From: Emiliania huxleyi CCMP1516
Taxonomy: Eukaryota > Haptophyta > Isochrysidales > Noelaerhabdaceae
Direction of reading: 5' to 3'
Length of the DNA stretch: 46,553 bases
NCBI RefSeq assembly: GCF_000372725.1
Contig: NW_005199935.1
Coordinates: 15,306 to 61,858, forward strand
Positions 10,993-20,255 of the stretch are shown here, in pieces. Made by a program: the position numbers and the translations under genes. The notes under the pieces are model-generated. The model worked only from the letters and a program-made list of their open reading frames with translations, was not told where the DNA came from and made no database searches. Positions within the stretch are counted from its first letter, which is position 1. Each line of letters opens with the position of its first letter.

Positions 10993-12066
10993 CGGCGTCG
11001 GCGGCGTCGGCGGTGTCAGCGGCGACCTCGGTGGCCGCGGCAGACGTTCCAGCGGTAGCGTCTGCACGGCAGCCGGATGCAGCGCCCGCGTCGGGCGCGC
11101 CCTGACGGTGCCTGGCCGGCGGCGTGCAGCTAGGTGGCGGCGCGGGGAGGCGCTCCACCGCCGCTGGCCGCGTCCACTGCCCGAGCGCCTAATGGTGGTG
11201 TACGTGTGTGGTGGGTGGTGGCAACGGCGGTGATGGTGGTGGTGACGGTGGTGAGTGGTGGTGGTGTGTGTTTGTGTGGTGGTGTGTGTGCGTGCGCTGC
11301 GTGTGCGTGCGTGTGTCCTTGTTTGCTTTTGCGCCTCGTAGTGCAGCGGTGCGCGCATCAGCGCGAGTTGCTGCGCCGCCGTCCCGCACGCCACGATTCG
11401 CGAGCCGCCACCGCCCACGCCGCCACCGCCCGCGTCACCACCGCCCACGCCGCCGCTACCGCGCTCACGCTTCTTGTGCGGCGTCGCCGCTTCGGGATAT
11501 CCAGCGGACACGGGCGGCAGAGGCCCGACTGCGCCTGCCGGTGGTGGCGGCGGCTGCAGAGCCTCTGCCTTGCAGCCTGTCCCGCCGACTCGTGGCTTGA
11601 GCAGCCCGGTCACCTCGACGAGGTAGCGCTTCGTCGCGTGGGGCATGCCACCCCCATCGCCGTGGATGAGTGCGTTCGCGAGCGCGCCGTCGTCCGTGAA
11701 GAGCAGCAGACCCTCTGTGTCGCGGTCGAGCCGGCCGACGTGCGGGACAGCAGGAAAGCCACGGTGCAGACAGTCGTAGACGGTGAGGCGCGACGCGCAA
11801 GCCGCACCCGCCAGGCCATTGGAGCGCTGCGAGTGGCAACCTGACGGCTTGTTGAGCACAAAGTAGAAACGACCTCCAGCGCCCTCGCCAGCGGCTCCGT
11901 CCCGCAGCGCCGTCGCAGCCTGCCGCACATCCCGCGGGCGGACGCCGGCTGCTCGCGCGATCGTCTCGGTCGTCTCGCTGTCAGGGTACGGGAGGAGGGC
12001 TCGCCTCAGCTCCTCGGCGCCGAGGCGGTCGGTGAGGGTCTGCAGGACGTGAGCGGGGAGCCGCAT
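10060..12066 (-). CDS. RsuA/RluB-family RNA pseudouridine synthase, with Pro-rich extension
   Basis: Converts uridine to pseudouridine in RNA, most likely rRNA; plastid, mitochondrial or cytosolic site cannot be told. ATG at 12066. Exons 12066-11335, 11188-10736, 10551-10476 and 10405 onward join in phase. Motifs: FYFVLNKPSG, the catalytic-loop block VGRLDRDTEGLLLFTDDG (catalytic Asp), KRYLVEVTG, RAPLHYE, then ISEGRNRQ|VRRLCARSGL and LRRECIGPITLGGLSPGE. This follows the family order, interrupted by a Gly/Ala-rich low-complexity insert encoded by GCN repeats near 10910-11060. All three introns are GC-AG (11334-11189 with TG/GGT repeats, 10735-10552, 10475-10406). The last is exactly 70 nt and flanked by 25-bp direct repeats. 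After SASEVGQCYRR the frame continues into a Pro-rich linker and VSVWDGRRPH without a stop, toward the oxygenase region. Confidence 0.8.
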
Positions 12067-13545
12067 ACACAAACACGCATATAGGTATCTTGGAGGCAGC
12101 CGGGCGGAGGCGGCTGAGCGGCCGTTTGGCTGTTTTTTTTTTGCTTAAAGTTGGCTCGACGCTCCAGACACTTTGGCCAAGTCTTCGCGAAGGCCGACGT
12201 CGCCGAGCACCAAAGCCAAGTTCCATGTGTGGCTCCACGCTCCAGACAGGTGGCAGCTTAGTAACGACACCATCGCCTTGCTATCGCGTGACAGCCGCCG
12301 ACCGACGCCTCGGCGCCGGCCGACGCCGTGTTCAGGTTCACGGCTGGCGAGACGATGCAGACCTCTCGCCCGACCTCCGCGTCGGGCGAGGACGACGACG
12401 AGGACACCGGCTCCGAGGAGTATTCCGACGACAACGGTTACTCGATCGCTACGCGGTGTTCAACCGCAGTGAAACCACCCCCTTCCCAACCGTCTCAGGG
12501 ACGGACGCATTTGCCCCCTTTCAAAGGCGGTTTCGAAGTTGATGAGACCTCGTCCCCCCCTAAACAATAAAGGGCGTAAAAAGAGTTTTACGTGCGTAAA
12601 AAGAGGCGCGGAACAGAGCACAATGTTGAAAGTGTTTTCAATCGGCAGTCGGCAGGGTTTTGGCTGAACCGGGACAGGCCAAAGTATAACGAGGTTGTCG
12701 ACACGCGCCTTGGCCGAGCGAGCCGCTTGCCCGCACAACTACGTCTAGCAGGTAGGCTGTGCCGACGCGGTCGCATCTGGTCGCGCCATACTCAGTCACA
12801 ACCGAGACAGCGTTGCATATGCCTTATCATATGGCAGATCTCCCTCGTCTTCGTCGCCGTTGACTTTTTCAGTGTATGTAGCTCTTACCTACATTCCCGG
12901 AGGAGGACTGCTGACGGGGTTTGCGATGAGGAGCGATCCGAACGTGGTATTCGGGTGATCAGATCACTACCGCCGAAACGCAAGAGCACTGCGACGCATC
13001 GGGCTCATGCTAGCATCCACCTCGCGAGCCGACCGTCTGGCTCAGCGAGGCTGCTGCGGAGCACTCGCGGGCCGATTTCTGGCCCAGCGAGGCCGCTGCG
13101 GGACACACCGGCGGCTCGGTTCGCTCCTCAACGCAAACCCGGTCGAGCAGAAATTCAGGTGTGTGTGTAAAGGCGGCGCGGCACGGTAGGATGGCAGGCT
13201 GGACATCGGTCGGCGGGCCGAACGGCTGAGCGGGGGCCGGCGGCTGGAGAGAGATATAAGGATCCGGGTGAGCGCCGACCAAGGCAGGGTCTTCCTGCGC
13301 CCGCTCGCCGAACGATTGCCACGGCGCCTGGTGTTGCACGTTCACTTCAGAGTCGACGGAGCTCAGGTTGCGCCTCCACTCGCCTCCCCGATGCGATAAG
13401 GGACCCCGTTGTCCGTTTGACATCAGACTTTTTTTGAGTTGGAGGTAATAATTAAAAGGATTGCACTGTCCCAAAGAACTGATTCATTCATTTCACCCTC
13501 ACATAGTAACAATACCTCAAAGTTGAAAACCTCCAAAATAGGCCG
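12067..13545. other. spacer with a weak acidic small ORF
   Basis: The sense strand of the pseudouridine synthase has an A10 tract about 70 bp upstream of its ATG. 12355-12570 (+) could encode 71 residues with an acidic N-terminus (SGEDDDEDTGSEEYSDDNG). I recognise no family, and it may be a gene fragment. GCGTAAAAAGAG occurs twice near 12574-12605. The rest to 13545, including a long open frame 12592-13170, has a composition that looks random, and I do not call it. Confidence 0.4.
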
Positions 13546-13547
13546 TC

Positions 13548-13616
13548 AGGACTCTGTCAGGACTCCGTCAGGACTCTGTCAGGACTCTGTCAGGACTCCG
13601 CCAGGACTCCGCCAGG
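13548..13616 (+). repeat. 11-bp tandem repeat GTCAGGACTCT, cluster 1
   Basis: Seven near-perfect units of GTCAGGACTCT or CTCAGGACTCC type. The same unit forms two more clusters, at 14285-14390 and 14532-14617, the last abutting the LINE-like reading frame. Confidence 0.93.
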
Positions 13617-13639
13617 ACAACCACTGCCCCCCCGCTGTG

Positions 13640-14284
13640 AACAGAGCCCTTAGCTAGAGAGTAGGGAGGGGTGTACAGTCGAGTTACTCCCGAGGGCAGG
13701 GACGGCCCTCCACTGAGGGAAAGGGCGCAACGGGGACGGTATGCTCACAACCCAGCCACGCAGCTCTTTGCTCGCGTACAGCCAACGAGTTTGCTGGTCC
13801 ACAGGCAGGCCAGGCCGTGAGCGTGGGCCGGTCGGGCCTGATCCTGCGGTGAGCACTGGAGGGCTATGCGGCTCGCTCCGTCAGCCGACTTGCGCCGTCG
13901 AGCGGTCGAGCGCTTCGGGTTGGACCCGCGGGAGGGTCCCTGCGCGGCTGACATGGCCAGCCAAGCCGTGTGCGCTGCCGTGGGCGCTGTCGTGGGTGCT
14001 GCCGTGGGTGCTGCCGTGGGCGCTGCTGTGGGCGCTGCCGTGGGCGCTGCCTCGGTCAGCAGTCGGTCAGCAGTCGGTCAGCAGTCGGTCCGCTGCTCGG
14101 CGCTGGCCTGCAGGCCGCCGGTGGCAAATCGGGGGGGCGCGGGCCATGGACGTCGTGGCCGAGCTTTGCTGCCTTCTTGCACGTTGCCGGCTGTAACGTT
14201 GCCTGCACCATGGCCGCGCCTCTCTTGCTTGTGCGCTTTCATGGTCGAGCCGAGTGGCGCGAGAGTGAGCGTGATTTCTTTTGT
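13640..14284. other. spacer between 11-bp repeat clusters, with 12-bp tandem repeat
   Basis: 13976-14050 is a GCCGTGGGCGCT-type 12-bp tandem repeat (encoding AAVG repeats if read on +), followed by four copies of GGTCAGCAGTC to about 14095. No recognisable gene. Confidence 0.5.
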
Positions 14285-14390
14285 CTGTCAGGACTCTAAG
14301 TTTCTGTCAGGACTCTCAAGTTTCTGTCAGGACTCTCAAGTTTGCTTGTCAGGACTCTCAAGTTTGCGTCAGGACTGCCCCATCAGGACG
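14285..14390 (+). repeat. GTCAGGACTCT repeat, cluster 2 (spaced form)
   Basis: Five or six GTCAGGACTCT units separated by AAGTTTCT/AAGTTTGCTT spacers, giving a period of about 19. This resembles a diverged higher-order version of clusters 1 and 3. Confidence 0.88.
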
Positions 14391-14531
14391 ATTCCGCAGA
14401 GGGCGCGCACGGTCGAAAGGGGGGCTGGGCGTCTATCATTCACTGCTGGGGGGGAGGGGAAGGAGGGTTGCAGTGAAGGAAGGTGGAGGTCTCGTCGGAG
14501 GCACTTGTGAGCACTGTGAAGACCGTGCGCC

Positions 14532-14617
14532 GTCAGGACCCCGCCAGGACTCTGTCAGGACTCTGTCAGGACTCTGTCAGGACTCTGTCAGGACTCTGTC
14601 AGGACTGTCAGGACAGG
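14532..14617 (+). repeat. GTCAGGACTCT repeat, cluster 3
   Basis: About seven tandem 11-bp units. The minus-strand retroelement frame ends inside this array (encoded tail LTVLTES), so the array may be the element's 3' terminal repeat. Confidence 0.9.
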
Positions 14618-16417
14618 TGCGGGAGGTCCACAAACCAGGTTGGTCCCAAGCCGCACCTCTTCACCCAAGTCTACTCTCGTCAAATGCAGCAGCACTGTAT
14701 CCGTCACCTCCCTTCTCCTCCATAGATTGTCTCCAGCCCACCTCACCATGCTCTTCACGGGCACCCCCCCCCACTCATTACATCGGTTGCAGTCCGCCCC
14801 CACCGCCTCCTCCTTTGAGATGACGTCAAACACCCTCCTCCCTCCTTCATAGTCCTGTATCGTACTTGCCGCCGAAACTACATGCCTCCTCTCATCGTCC
14901 CTGCTTCCCAGTAGCGCAGTCTGCACCTTCGGCGCCTCCTCCCTTCGTCTAGATACCCGATCGACATCCTCAACGCATCTCCCCACATTCCATTCCACCG
15001 GTTGTAGCCCTGAACGCAACCCTGGTATCCACACTTCTGTGAACCATTTGAAGAAGGCTCCTACCACCTGTTCCTTCTCTTCCGCATCAGCATCATCAAT
15101 TGGCTTTCGCAGACGTTGAAAGATGTCTTCCCCAAATCGCTTACGAGCCTCAATGTCCATCCGATCAGGTAGAAGACACGACTCCTCCGCTCTCATCATG
15201 GCTCTCCTGACTCGCAAAAGTTCAACCTCCCAGGCCATCTGGATCCCCTCCTCGTCGTACCCGTCTAGCTCCATCCCCTTGAACGCCTCGCTCTCTACCT
15301 CGCTCCGCTCCAACCACCGTCCCTCCTCTGGCTGATAGAACATGTCCCTCTCTGTTCTCACCAAGTATCTCATGGTCCTCGCATGGTCCTCCACCCCATC
15401 AGGTGACTCCAGCCTGCATGCTCGCACGTCAAACACTCTCCTCCCTGCCTTTCCTCCCATTGCCTTGCTCCTCCGCAACTCCTCCGCCTCCTCTCTCCCC
15501 TCCTTCCCCCACCTCGTCCACGTAGTGCTGATGTCGACGCAACGAGAGGCTTCCATCACTAGTCTATCCCACTCCTCATGATCAGCTCTTGTGAAGTCCA
15601 CCTCACCACATCCGAAGCAGACCTCTGCCTCTCCACTCGTTAAGAGTTGCAGATGCCCACAACTCCATCCTCCATACATGTCCTTCGCAAACCGCACTCC
15701 CAATGATCGCAGCCTCTGACTATCAGTAATATCGTTCCTTCCCCAAAGAGACGGACCCACATCTCCAACTTCGCTCATTCCCACCGTCACGGCCTCCCCC
15801 AAGGCTCCCTCTGCGCGCCCTTCTGAGCGCTTGAACCGTAGACCCAGTAGTTGCATCGTCTCCAATGCCTGTAGGGGCGCGCTTTTCTCTGCCAGTCGTC
15901 CATCAATTTTATGTCTAGGCATGAACTCCATCGCGCTCCCGACATCGCACCCTTGCAGCCAAGCCATGATCGCCCAGGCAGACTGAAGTCCAAGGCACTG
16001 TGGTGTAGTTGCCGGTAGACACCATGTCCTGTAGACCTCGTCCAAGAGAGCTCCCCTCCCAAACTGCTCATCAAAAGGAAATCCAGCTCCTCCCCAGTCC
16101 ACTGGAGCATGTACCACACACAGCAGGGTATTGTTCCGCATAATCCCACGCCCTTTTAGAATGCTTCTGTTTGCAACGTCCACTGCCTTCGACCCTTGCC
16201 GACCTATCGTCCCTCCCCTCTGATAATACCCCCGATTACCCGCTGATGCCATCGTTAGAATACCTCGCTGCTCCGCAACATCAGCTCCTCCGGCATTGGA
16301 AGCCACCCGAGTAAGCACACGAATATTGTGAATAGATTTGTCATCAGCCATCTTGTAGTTTATCGCGCCATGAAGTCCCCATTGTCTCCACACGTCGACC
16401 CATAGAGATGTCCCCAC
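14588..16417 (-). pseudogene. 3' region of the LINE-like element, RT core missing
   Basis: 609-codon open frame, with no proper start at its head because it overlaps the endonuclease frame by 58 bp. It contains VDWGGAGFPFDEQFGRGALL, which resembles the GGLGLP segment found after the palm in LINE reverse transcriptases. It also has VCFGCGEVDFTRADHEEWDR, which resembles the C-terminal Cys/His knuckle of LINE proteins. An isolated ADD (KMADDKSI) lacks the expected surroundings. The frame is long and otherwise undamaged, which is odd for a relic and argues for recent damage. It could instead be a second retroelement ORF of unknown type. Confidence 0.5.
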
Positions 16418-17379
16418 CGCAGTCGGATCTCCCCCACTCGTAGTCTTGTCGGCGCGCTTGCCTCGTGTAGGACCACATTCAGCTCTACCTCTCTCCTATC
16501 CTCCTCCCTTCTCCCGACATCCCCCCCATCACACTCTACTCTAATGAAGCATAGACCCTCATCCTCTCCTCTCTCCTCCCAATCTTCCGTGATGGCCGCG
16601 CATCGACATAGTATCCACCTGTCCTCTCGGCATAGCTCCTTGATAGACGCACCTATTTTGGAGGGATGAAGCCCCATCACCCTTCCCGTTGCCTTGGCTA
16701 CCTCAAAGGCCTTACTCCAGTCCATCCTCGAGCCCCTCTTCCTATTGAAGAAATAAGTATCTGCGTTTCTACCCAGACGAGTGAAATTATTCTCGTCCAC
16801 CATCCTATTGACAAACTGGTCATTGACATGTCCCCTCTCCCCCCCAAATCTGATCAGACGTCCATTGGCGTCACCACCGACACAGTGAGCATATTCGTTG
16901 AATTGGCTGACAGCTTCGTAGATTGCATCGTGAACCTTCCCTGCATTTGACCTGGCTTTAGACGTGTCCGGACAGTAGTAGGCGGTGTAGACCTTTAGCG
17001 AGTTGTCCACCGTACACCTCAGAAGTACCGACAGGACATGTCCCGCAGTTCCCACAACACTTTTCCCCACTTGAACGAAGAGGTTAGTACGCCACAGAAT
17101 CAGTACTCCACCTTTGGTCCTCCCACCAGCTCTTGAGGGCCCACCTTCCACCCCAGTGTGAGCTCCCTCGATCCCAAACCTCCTGAAAAGATTGAGGACG
17201 ATTTCGCCTCTCCGCGCCACCAAGTGCGACTCCACCACCATATAGACTCCGCTCCCTTCCTCCAACCGCTGTTTTACTTTAAGCTGGACCACGGACATCT
17301 CCACCTGCCCATCTTTTCCGTCCCCCTCGTCGAAGTCTGCCATAGCCTCCCTGTATGAACTCCCTCCTTTCGTGGCCAT
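16360..17379 (-). CDS. AP-endonuclease-like (EEP) domain of the retroelement
   Basis: ATG at 17379 (MATKGGSSYREAMADF). About 339 residues. EEP-fold landmarks in order: VYMVVESHLVARRGEI (metal-binding Glu), GGVLILWRTNLFVQVGK, VYTAYYCPDTSKA, CVGGDANGRL (Asn/Asp pair of GDxN) and DNNFTRLGRNADTYFF. A final catalytic SDH is not obvious; SRMDWSKAFE stands near the right place, so activity is doubtful. This domain would nick target DNA for target-primed reverse transcription in an intact LINE. The frame then runs out of phase at about 16420 and stops at 16360. Confidence 0.65.
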   Translation of the reverse strand: MATKGGSSYREAMADFDEGDGKDGQVEMSVVQLKVKQRLEEGSGVYMVVESHLVARRGEIVLNLFRRFGIEGAHTGVEGGPSRAGGRTKGGVLILWRTNLFVQVGKSVVGTAGHVLSVLLRCTVDNSLKVYTAYYCPDTSKARSNAGKVHDAIYEAVSQFNEYAHCVGGDANGRLIRFGGERGHVNDQFVNRMVDENNFTRLGRNADTYFFNRKRGSRMDWSKAFEVAKATGRVMGLHPSKIGASIKELCREDRWILCRCAAITEDWEERGEDEGLCFIRVECDGGDVGRREEDRREVELNVVLHEASAPTRLRVGEIRLRWGHLYGSTCGDNGDFMAR

Positions 17380-17403
17380 GTGACGTCGTATCTCTCTACC
17401 TTA

Positions 17404-17515
17404 TGTTAGGTACTTAAACAAAAGAACTCTCTCTCGCAGCGCACAGGCTCGACACAGGTGCGAACTGGCGAAAGGTGAAGAACCCAGTCTGGCTCGGACT
17501 GACTGGACACCCGCC
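17404..17515 (+). repeat. dispersed repeat family, copy B (in a gene's 5' leader)
   Basis: TTAAACAAAAGAACTCTCTC, then GCACAGGCTCGACACAGGTG and GTCTGGCTCGGACTGACTGG. It ends only about 10 bp before the ATG at 17525, so it must form most of that gene's 5' leader or core promoter. Confidence 0.82.
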
Positions 17516-17524
17516 CACGGCTCA

Positions 17525-19114
17525 ATGTCGCGCTCGCCCCGCGCACGCACCGACGACGACGCCCCGCCCACGGACTGGCTGGCCGAGCTGCCACCGGAGC
17601 TGCACCTCCGCATCCTCGAGGGCGTCGACGACTTCTCTGACTGCGCCGCCTTCAGCCTCGCGTCGCCGCGCCTCGGCCTCCTCGCCCTGCGCAGCGGCCT
17701 GGCGCGCTTCAAGGACCCCCTCTTCGCCGTGGCGATGCGGCTGCTGCTCACTGAGCGCTTGCTTGCCGGAGCATTTGTCGGGGCGCCCATCATACGGCCG
17801 ACGCTCTGCGAGGCCACCCTTCGCGCCTACGCCGCCGACCGCCGCGCCACCGCCGACCACTTCCCGTGGCTTGCGAGGGTGAGCCCGGCGCACTGCCTCT
17901 CGTCGGAAGTGACGGGTGCTGGCGCGAGTCGCGCCGAATACTGGAGACTGCGGCGCGGCGAAGAGAATGACGCGATGCTGCGGCGACGCCTCTTGCAGTC
18001 CGGCACGGTGCAGCACTACGAGGGCGGGCGAGGCGCGGAGCGGATGGTGCGCTTGGTGCTTCCCAACAACGTGGTGCACTACGAGGGCGAGCGAGGCGCG
18101 GAGCGGGTGGTGCGCCAGGAGTCTGCCAACGGCAGCGTGTCGTACTACGAGGGCGAGCAAGGTGCGGAGCGGAACGTGCGGACGGAGTCTGCCAACGGCA
18201 ACGTGTCGTACTTCGAGGGCGAGCGAGGTGCGGAGCGGAAGGTGCGCGCGGTGAGTGCCGATGGCACCATTACGCACTACGAGGGCGACAACGGTGCGGA
18301 GCGGGCGGTGCGCGTGGACTTGCCCGACGGCAACGTGCAGTACTTCGAGGGCGAGCAAGGTGCGGAGCGGCTGGTGCGCGTGGTGCTTCGCGGCGGCATA
18401 CAGTACTACGAGGGCGAGCGAGGCGCGGAGCGGATGGTGCGCGTTGAGGTTGCCGACGGCACTGTGCAGTACTACGAGGGCGAGCGAGGCGCGGAGCGGA
18501 TGGTGCGGACGGAGTTGCCCGACGGCATGGTGCAGTACTACGAGGGCGAGCAAGGTGTGGAGCAGGTGGTGCGCCAGGTGTCTGCCAACGGCAGCGTGTC
18601 GTACTACGAGGGCGAGCAAGGTGCGGAGCGGAACGTGCGGACGGAGCTCCCCGACGGCAGCGTGGCGTACTTCGAGGGTGAGCGAGGTGCGGAGCGGAGG
18701 GTGCGCATGGTGCGTGCCGATGGCGCCGTTGGGCACTGCGAGGGCGAGAAAGGTGCGGAGCGGATGGTGCGCGCTGAGTATGCAAACGGCAACGCGGCGT
18801 ACTACGAGGGTGAGAGTGGCGCGGAGCGGGTGGTGCGCATGGAGTTAGCCAACGGCAACGTGCAGTACTACGAGGGCGAGAAAGGTGCGGAGCGGGTGGT
18901 GCGCATGGAGTTGGCCGACGGCATGGTGCAGTATCTCGAGGGCGAGCGAGGTGCGGAGCGGATGGTGCAGGCGGGCGCGAGCGAGGACAAGGCGGCCGCG
19001 GAGAAGCGGTACAAGGCCATGCGGGTTGCAGAGCTGAGGAGCGAGTGCGAGCGCCTCGGCTTGGCCACCACCGGCGTCAAAGCAGCGCTCGTGGCGCGCC
19101 TCCTGGCGGCCTGA
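17525..19114 (+). CDS. F-box protein with fifteen 22-residue EGERGAER repeats and SAP-like tail
   Basis: Intronless, 529 residues, ATG at 17525. An F-box-like start (DWLAELPPELHLRILEGVDD, then CAAFSLASPRLGLLALRSG) covers about residues 18-60. Residues 160-490 are fifteen tandem repeats of 22 residues, consensus G.VQYYEGERGAERMVR..LAD, each probably a beta-hairpin, broadly MORN-like. The tail EKRYKAMRVAELRSECERLG with TTGVKAALVARLLAA fits a SAP helix-extended-helix, which usually binds DNA. The combination suggests a receptor for ubiquitylation near chromatin, but that is inference. The DNA repeats are nearly uniform, so the copy number is probably unstable. A dispersed repeat copy lies right upstream. 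I believe such EGExGAER repeats occur in algal gene families, but I cannot name a characterised member. Confidence 0.82.
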   Translation: MSRSPRARTDDDAPPTDWLAELPPELHLRILEGVDDFSDCAAFSLASPRLGLLALRSGLARFKDPLFAVAMRLLLTERLLAGAFVGAPIIRPTLCEATLRAYAADRRATADHFPWLARVSPAHCLSSEVTGAGASRAEYWRLRRGEENDAMLRRRLLQSGTVQHYEGGRGAERMVRLVLPNNVVHYEGERGAERVVRQESANGSVSYYEGEQGAERNVRTESANGNVSYFEGERGAERKVRAVSADGTITHYEGDNGAERAVRVDLPDGNVQYFEGEQGAERLVRVVLRGGIQYYEGERGAERMVRVEVADGTVQYYEGERGAERMVRTELPDGMVQYYEGEQGVEQVVRQVSANGSVSYYEGEQGAERNVRTELPDGSVAYFEGERGAERRVRMVRADGAVGHCEGEKGAERMVRAEYANGNAAYYEGESGAERVVRMELANGNVQYYEGEKGAERVVRMELADGMVQYLEGERGAERMVQAGASEDKAAAEKRYKAMRVAELRSECERLGLATTGVKAALVARLLAA

Positions 19115-19129
19115 GCCTGTACTCCTATG

Positions 19130-19455
19130 GAACTCTCGCGCATATATGTTCGTGAATGAAATCGCTCCAGCGCGAGGCGGGACAGCGACTGACCACTGAG
19201 GACTGTACCGTGACTCATGTACGTCACCGTAAGTTAGACACATGCATGGGCCTTTGAGCTCTCGTAAGCGAAAAATATGCGCGGCCGCATAGAGCTTAGT
19301 CCTTAGAGCACATCGCTGTTGATCTCTCGCGCGCATATATGTTTGTGATGAATGACTCCAGCGCGAGGCTGCAGCGGTCTCCACCGTCCAGCGACTGTAC
19401 CCCACCCCGTGACCCACATCAGACATTACGAGTACCAACGTCACCGTAAGATAGT
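19130..19455. repeat. imperfect long direct repeat
   Basis: Two diverged copies, about 19130-19240 and 19322-19455. Shared blocks are CTCTCGCGCATATATGTT, ATGACTCCAGCGCGAGGC, the GCGACTGTACC region and ACGTCACCGTAAGATAG-like ends. Non-coding, immediately 3' of the F-box gene; may include its 3' UTR. Confidence 0.75.
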
Positions 19456-19529
19456 ATAGAGCAAGGGGAAGTTCTTTCCCTTTCGCAAAGGAAAACTACA
19501 CGTCACATACACTGAAAAACAAAACCTCT

Positions 19530-19775
19530 CTCTCAAGGAAAAATAATTTTAGAACAAACTCCCTCTCAGGACTAACTGGCACAAGCACAGGAAATTTAAA
19601 CAAAACAAGTCTCTCTCACAGCAGACAGGCTCGACACAGGTGCGAACTGGCGCGTGCTGGCACTATCACAGGCACACCGGAGCCGCCTACACACAGGAAA
19701 GAATTTTACTATACAAGCCCCTCTCACAGCAGACTGGCTCGGACTGGCACTACAAAAGGCACGGTAGGCGACGGC
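19530..19775 (+). repeat. dispersed repeat family, copy C (three tandem units)
   Basis: Three units of about 85 bp, each running from CACAGGAAA(G)AATTTnA through CTCTCACAGCAGAC and GGCTCGGACTGGCAC to an ACTATCACAGGCAC end. This is the most complete copy and shows that the AAAGAATTT motif is an integral part of the family. Confidence 0.8.
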
Positions 19776-20009
19776 CCCTTATGGGCCGTCGAAGAGGCCG
19801 GCGTACTCCTCCGGCCGACCCCCCTCCCAATCCTCCCCGGGCTCTCGCTCCTCCTCCTTCGCTAGCGCCCTCGCCCCCCGCCGGCGGCGATTCCGTGCGG
19901 CCGTCGCCCCCTCCCCCTCCCCACCCCCATCACGGCCGGAGCCGTACCACCCAGCGCGCACACCGAAGGAGGACTGAGCCTCAGCCCTGTCCGCCCTCAC
20001 CGCCCGCAC
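19735..20009 (-). mobile_element. repeat element with conserved coding tail, copy 1
   Basis: The minus frame 20009-19779 ends in EPGEDWEGGRPEEYAGLFDGP before TAA. The plus-strand frame ending at 36250 finishes with the near-identical EGWEGGARPEEYDGLFDGP before TAA. The match continues past the stop (TAAGGGGCCGT, TGCCTTTTGT, GTGCCAGTCC, CAGTCTGCTGTGAGAGGG), so this is a dispersed element carrying the 3' end of a reading frame. Upstream the coding is Arg/Gly/Ala-rich and diverged. Family unknown. Confidence 0.6.
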
Positions 20010-20194
20010 GGCGGCGTCGCACGCCTCAGCCCGCGAAGCGCCAGCCAGTCGTGTTGTCCTTGCGGATGGCTGGGATCAACACGAGGCGCTCGGACACTGT
20101 GGCCCGCGACGAGTTCGCGCGAGCGGGCGCCATACAATGCTGCAAAAAAGAAATTCGGCGAGCCTGAGCGCGGCGCGGCCCGAGAATTTTACAC

Positions 20195-20255
20195 ACGACA
20201 CTGGGCATGGGACTGGCGCGCACTCGCACTAACACATAAAAAGAATTTCACGGCG
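20195..20255 (+). repeat. dispersed repeat family, copy D (partial)
   Basis: GGGACTGGCGCGCACT, CGCACTAACACA, then AAAAAGAATTTCACGG. It matches copy E at 35290-35370 most closely. Confidence 0.75.

Larger units (their letters stand above)
14588..17379 (-). mobile_element. degenerate LINE-like non-LTR retroelement
   Basis: Two overlapping minus-strand frames form one relic: an endonuclease (17379-16360) followed, after a frame change near 16420, by a long post-catalytic region (16417-14588). I find no reverse-transcriptase palm with a YxDD-type motif flanked by its usual neighbours, so the central RT seems lost or extremely diverged. The segment is visibly less GC-rich than its neighbours on both sides, with many AT-ending codons, consistent with a recent insertion of different origin. 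The 11-bp repeat array at 14532-14617 sits at its 3' end. Confidence 0.7.

Noticed and set aside
12592..13170. 192-codon plus frame as a gene
   Set aside because: No recognisable motif, poor codon bias compared with neighbours, and it ends in Arg/Ser/Pro low-complexity text.
13548..14617. CRISPR-like array from repeated GTCAGGACTCT
   Set aside because: The units are short, mostly directly adjacent, the spacers are not unique, and the genome is eukaryotic with no cas genes.
15787..16149. Separate small gene inside the retroelement
   Set aside because: Alternative-frame shadow of the longer retroelement frame.
17522..18736. 404-codon minus frame over the F-box/SAP gene
   Set aside because: A mirror of the 22-residue repeats on the wrong strand, with His/Leu-rich monotony.
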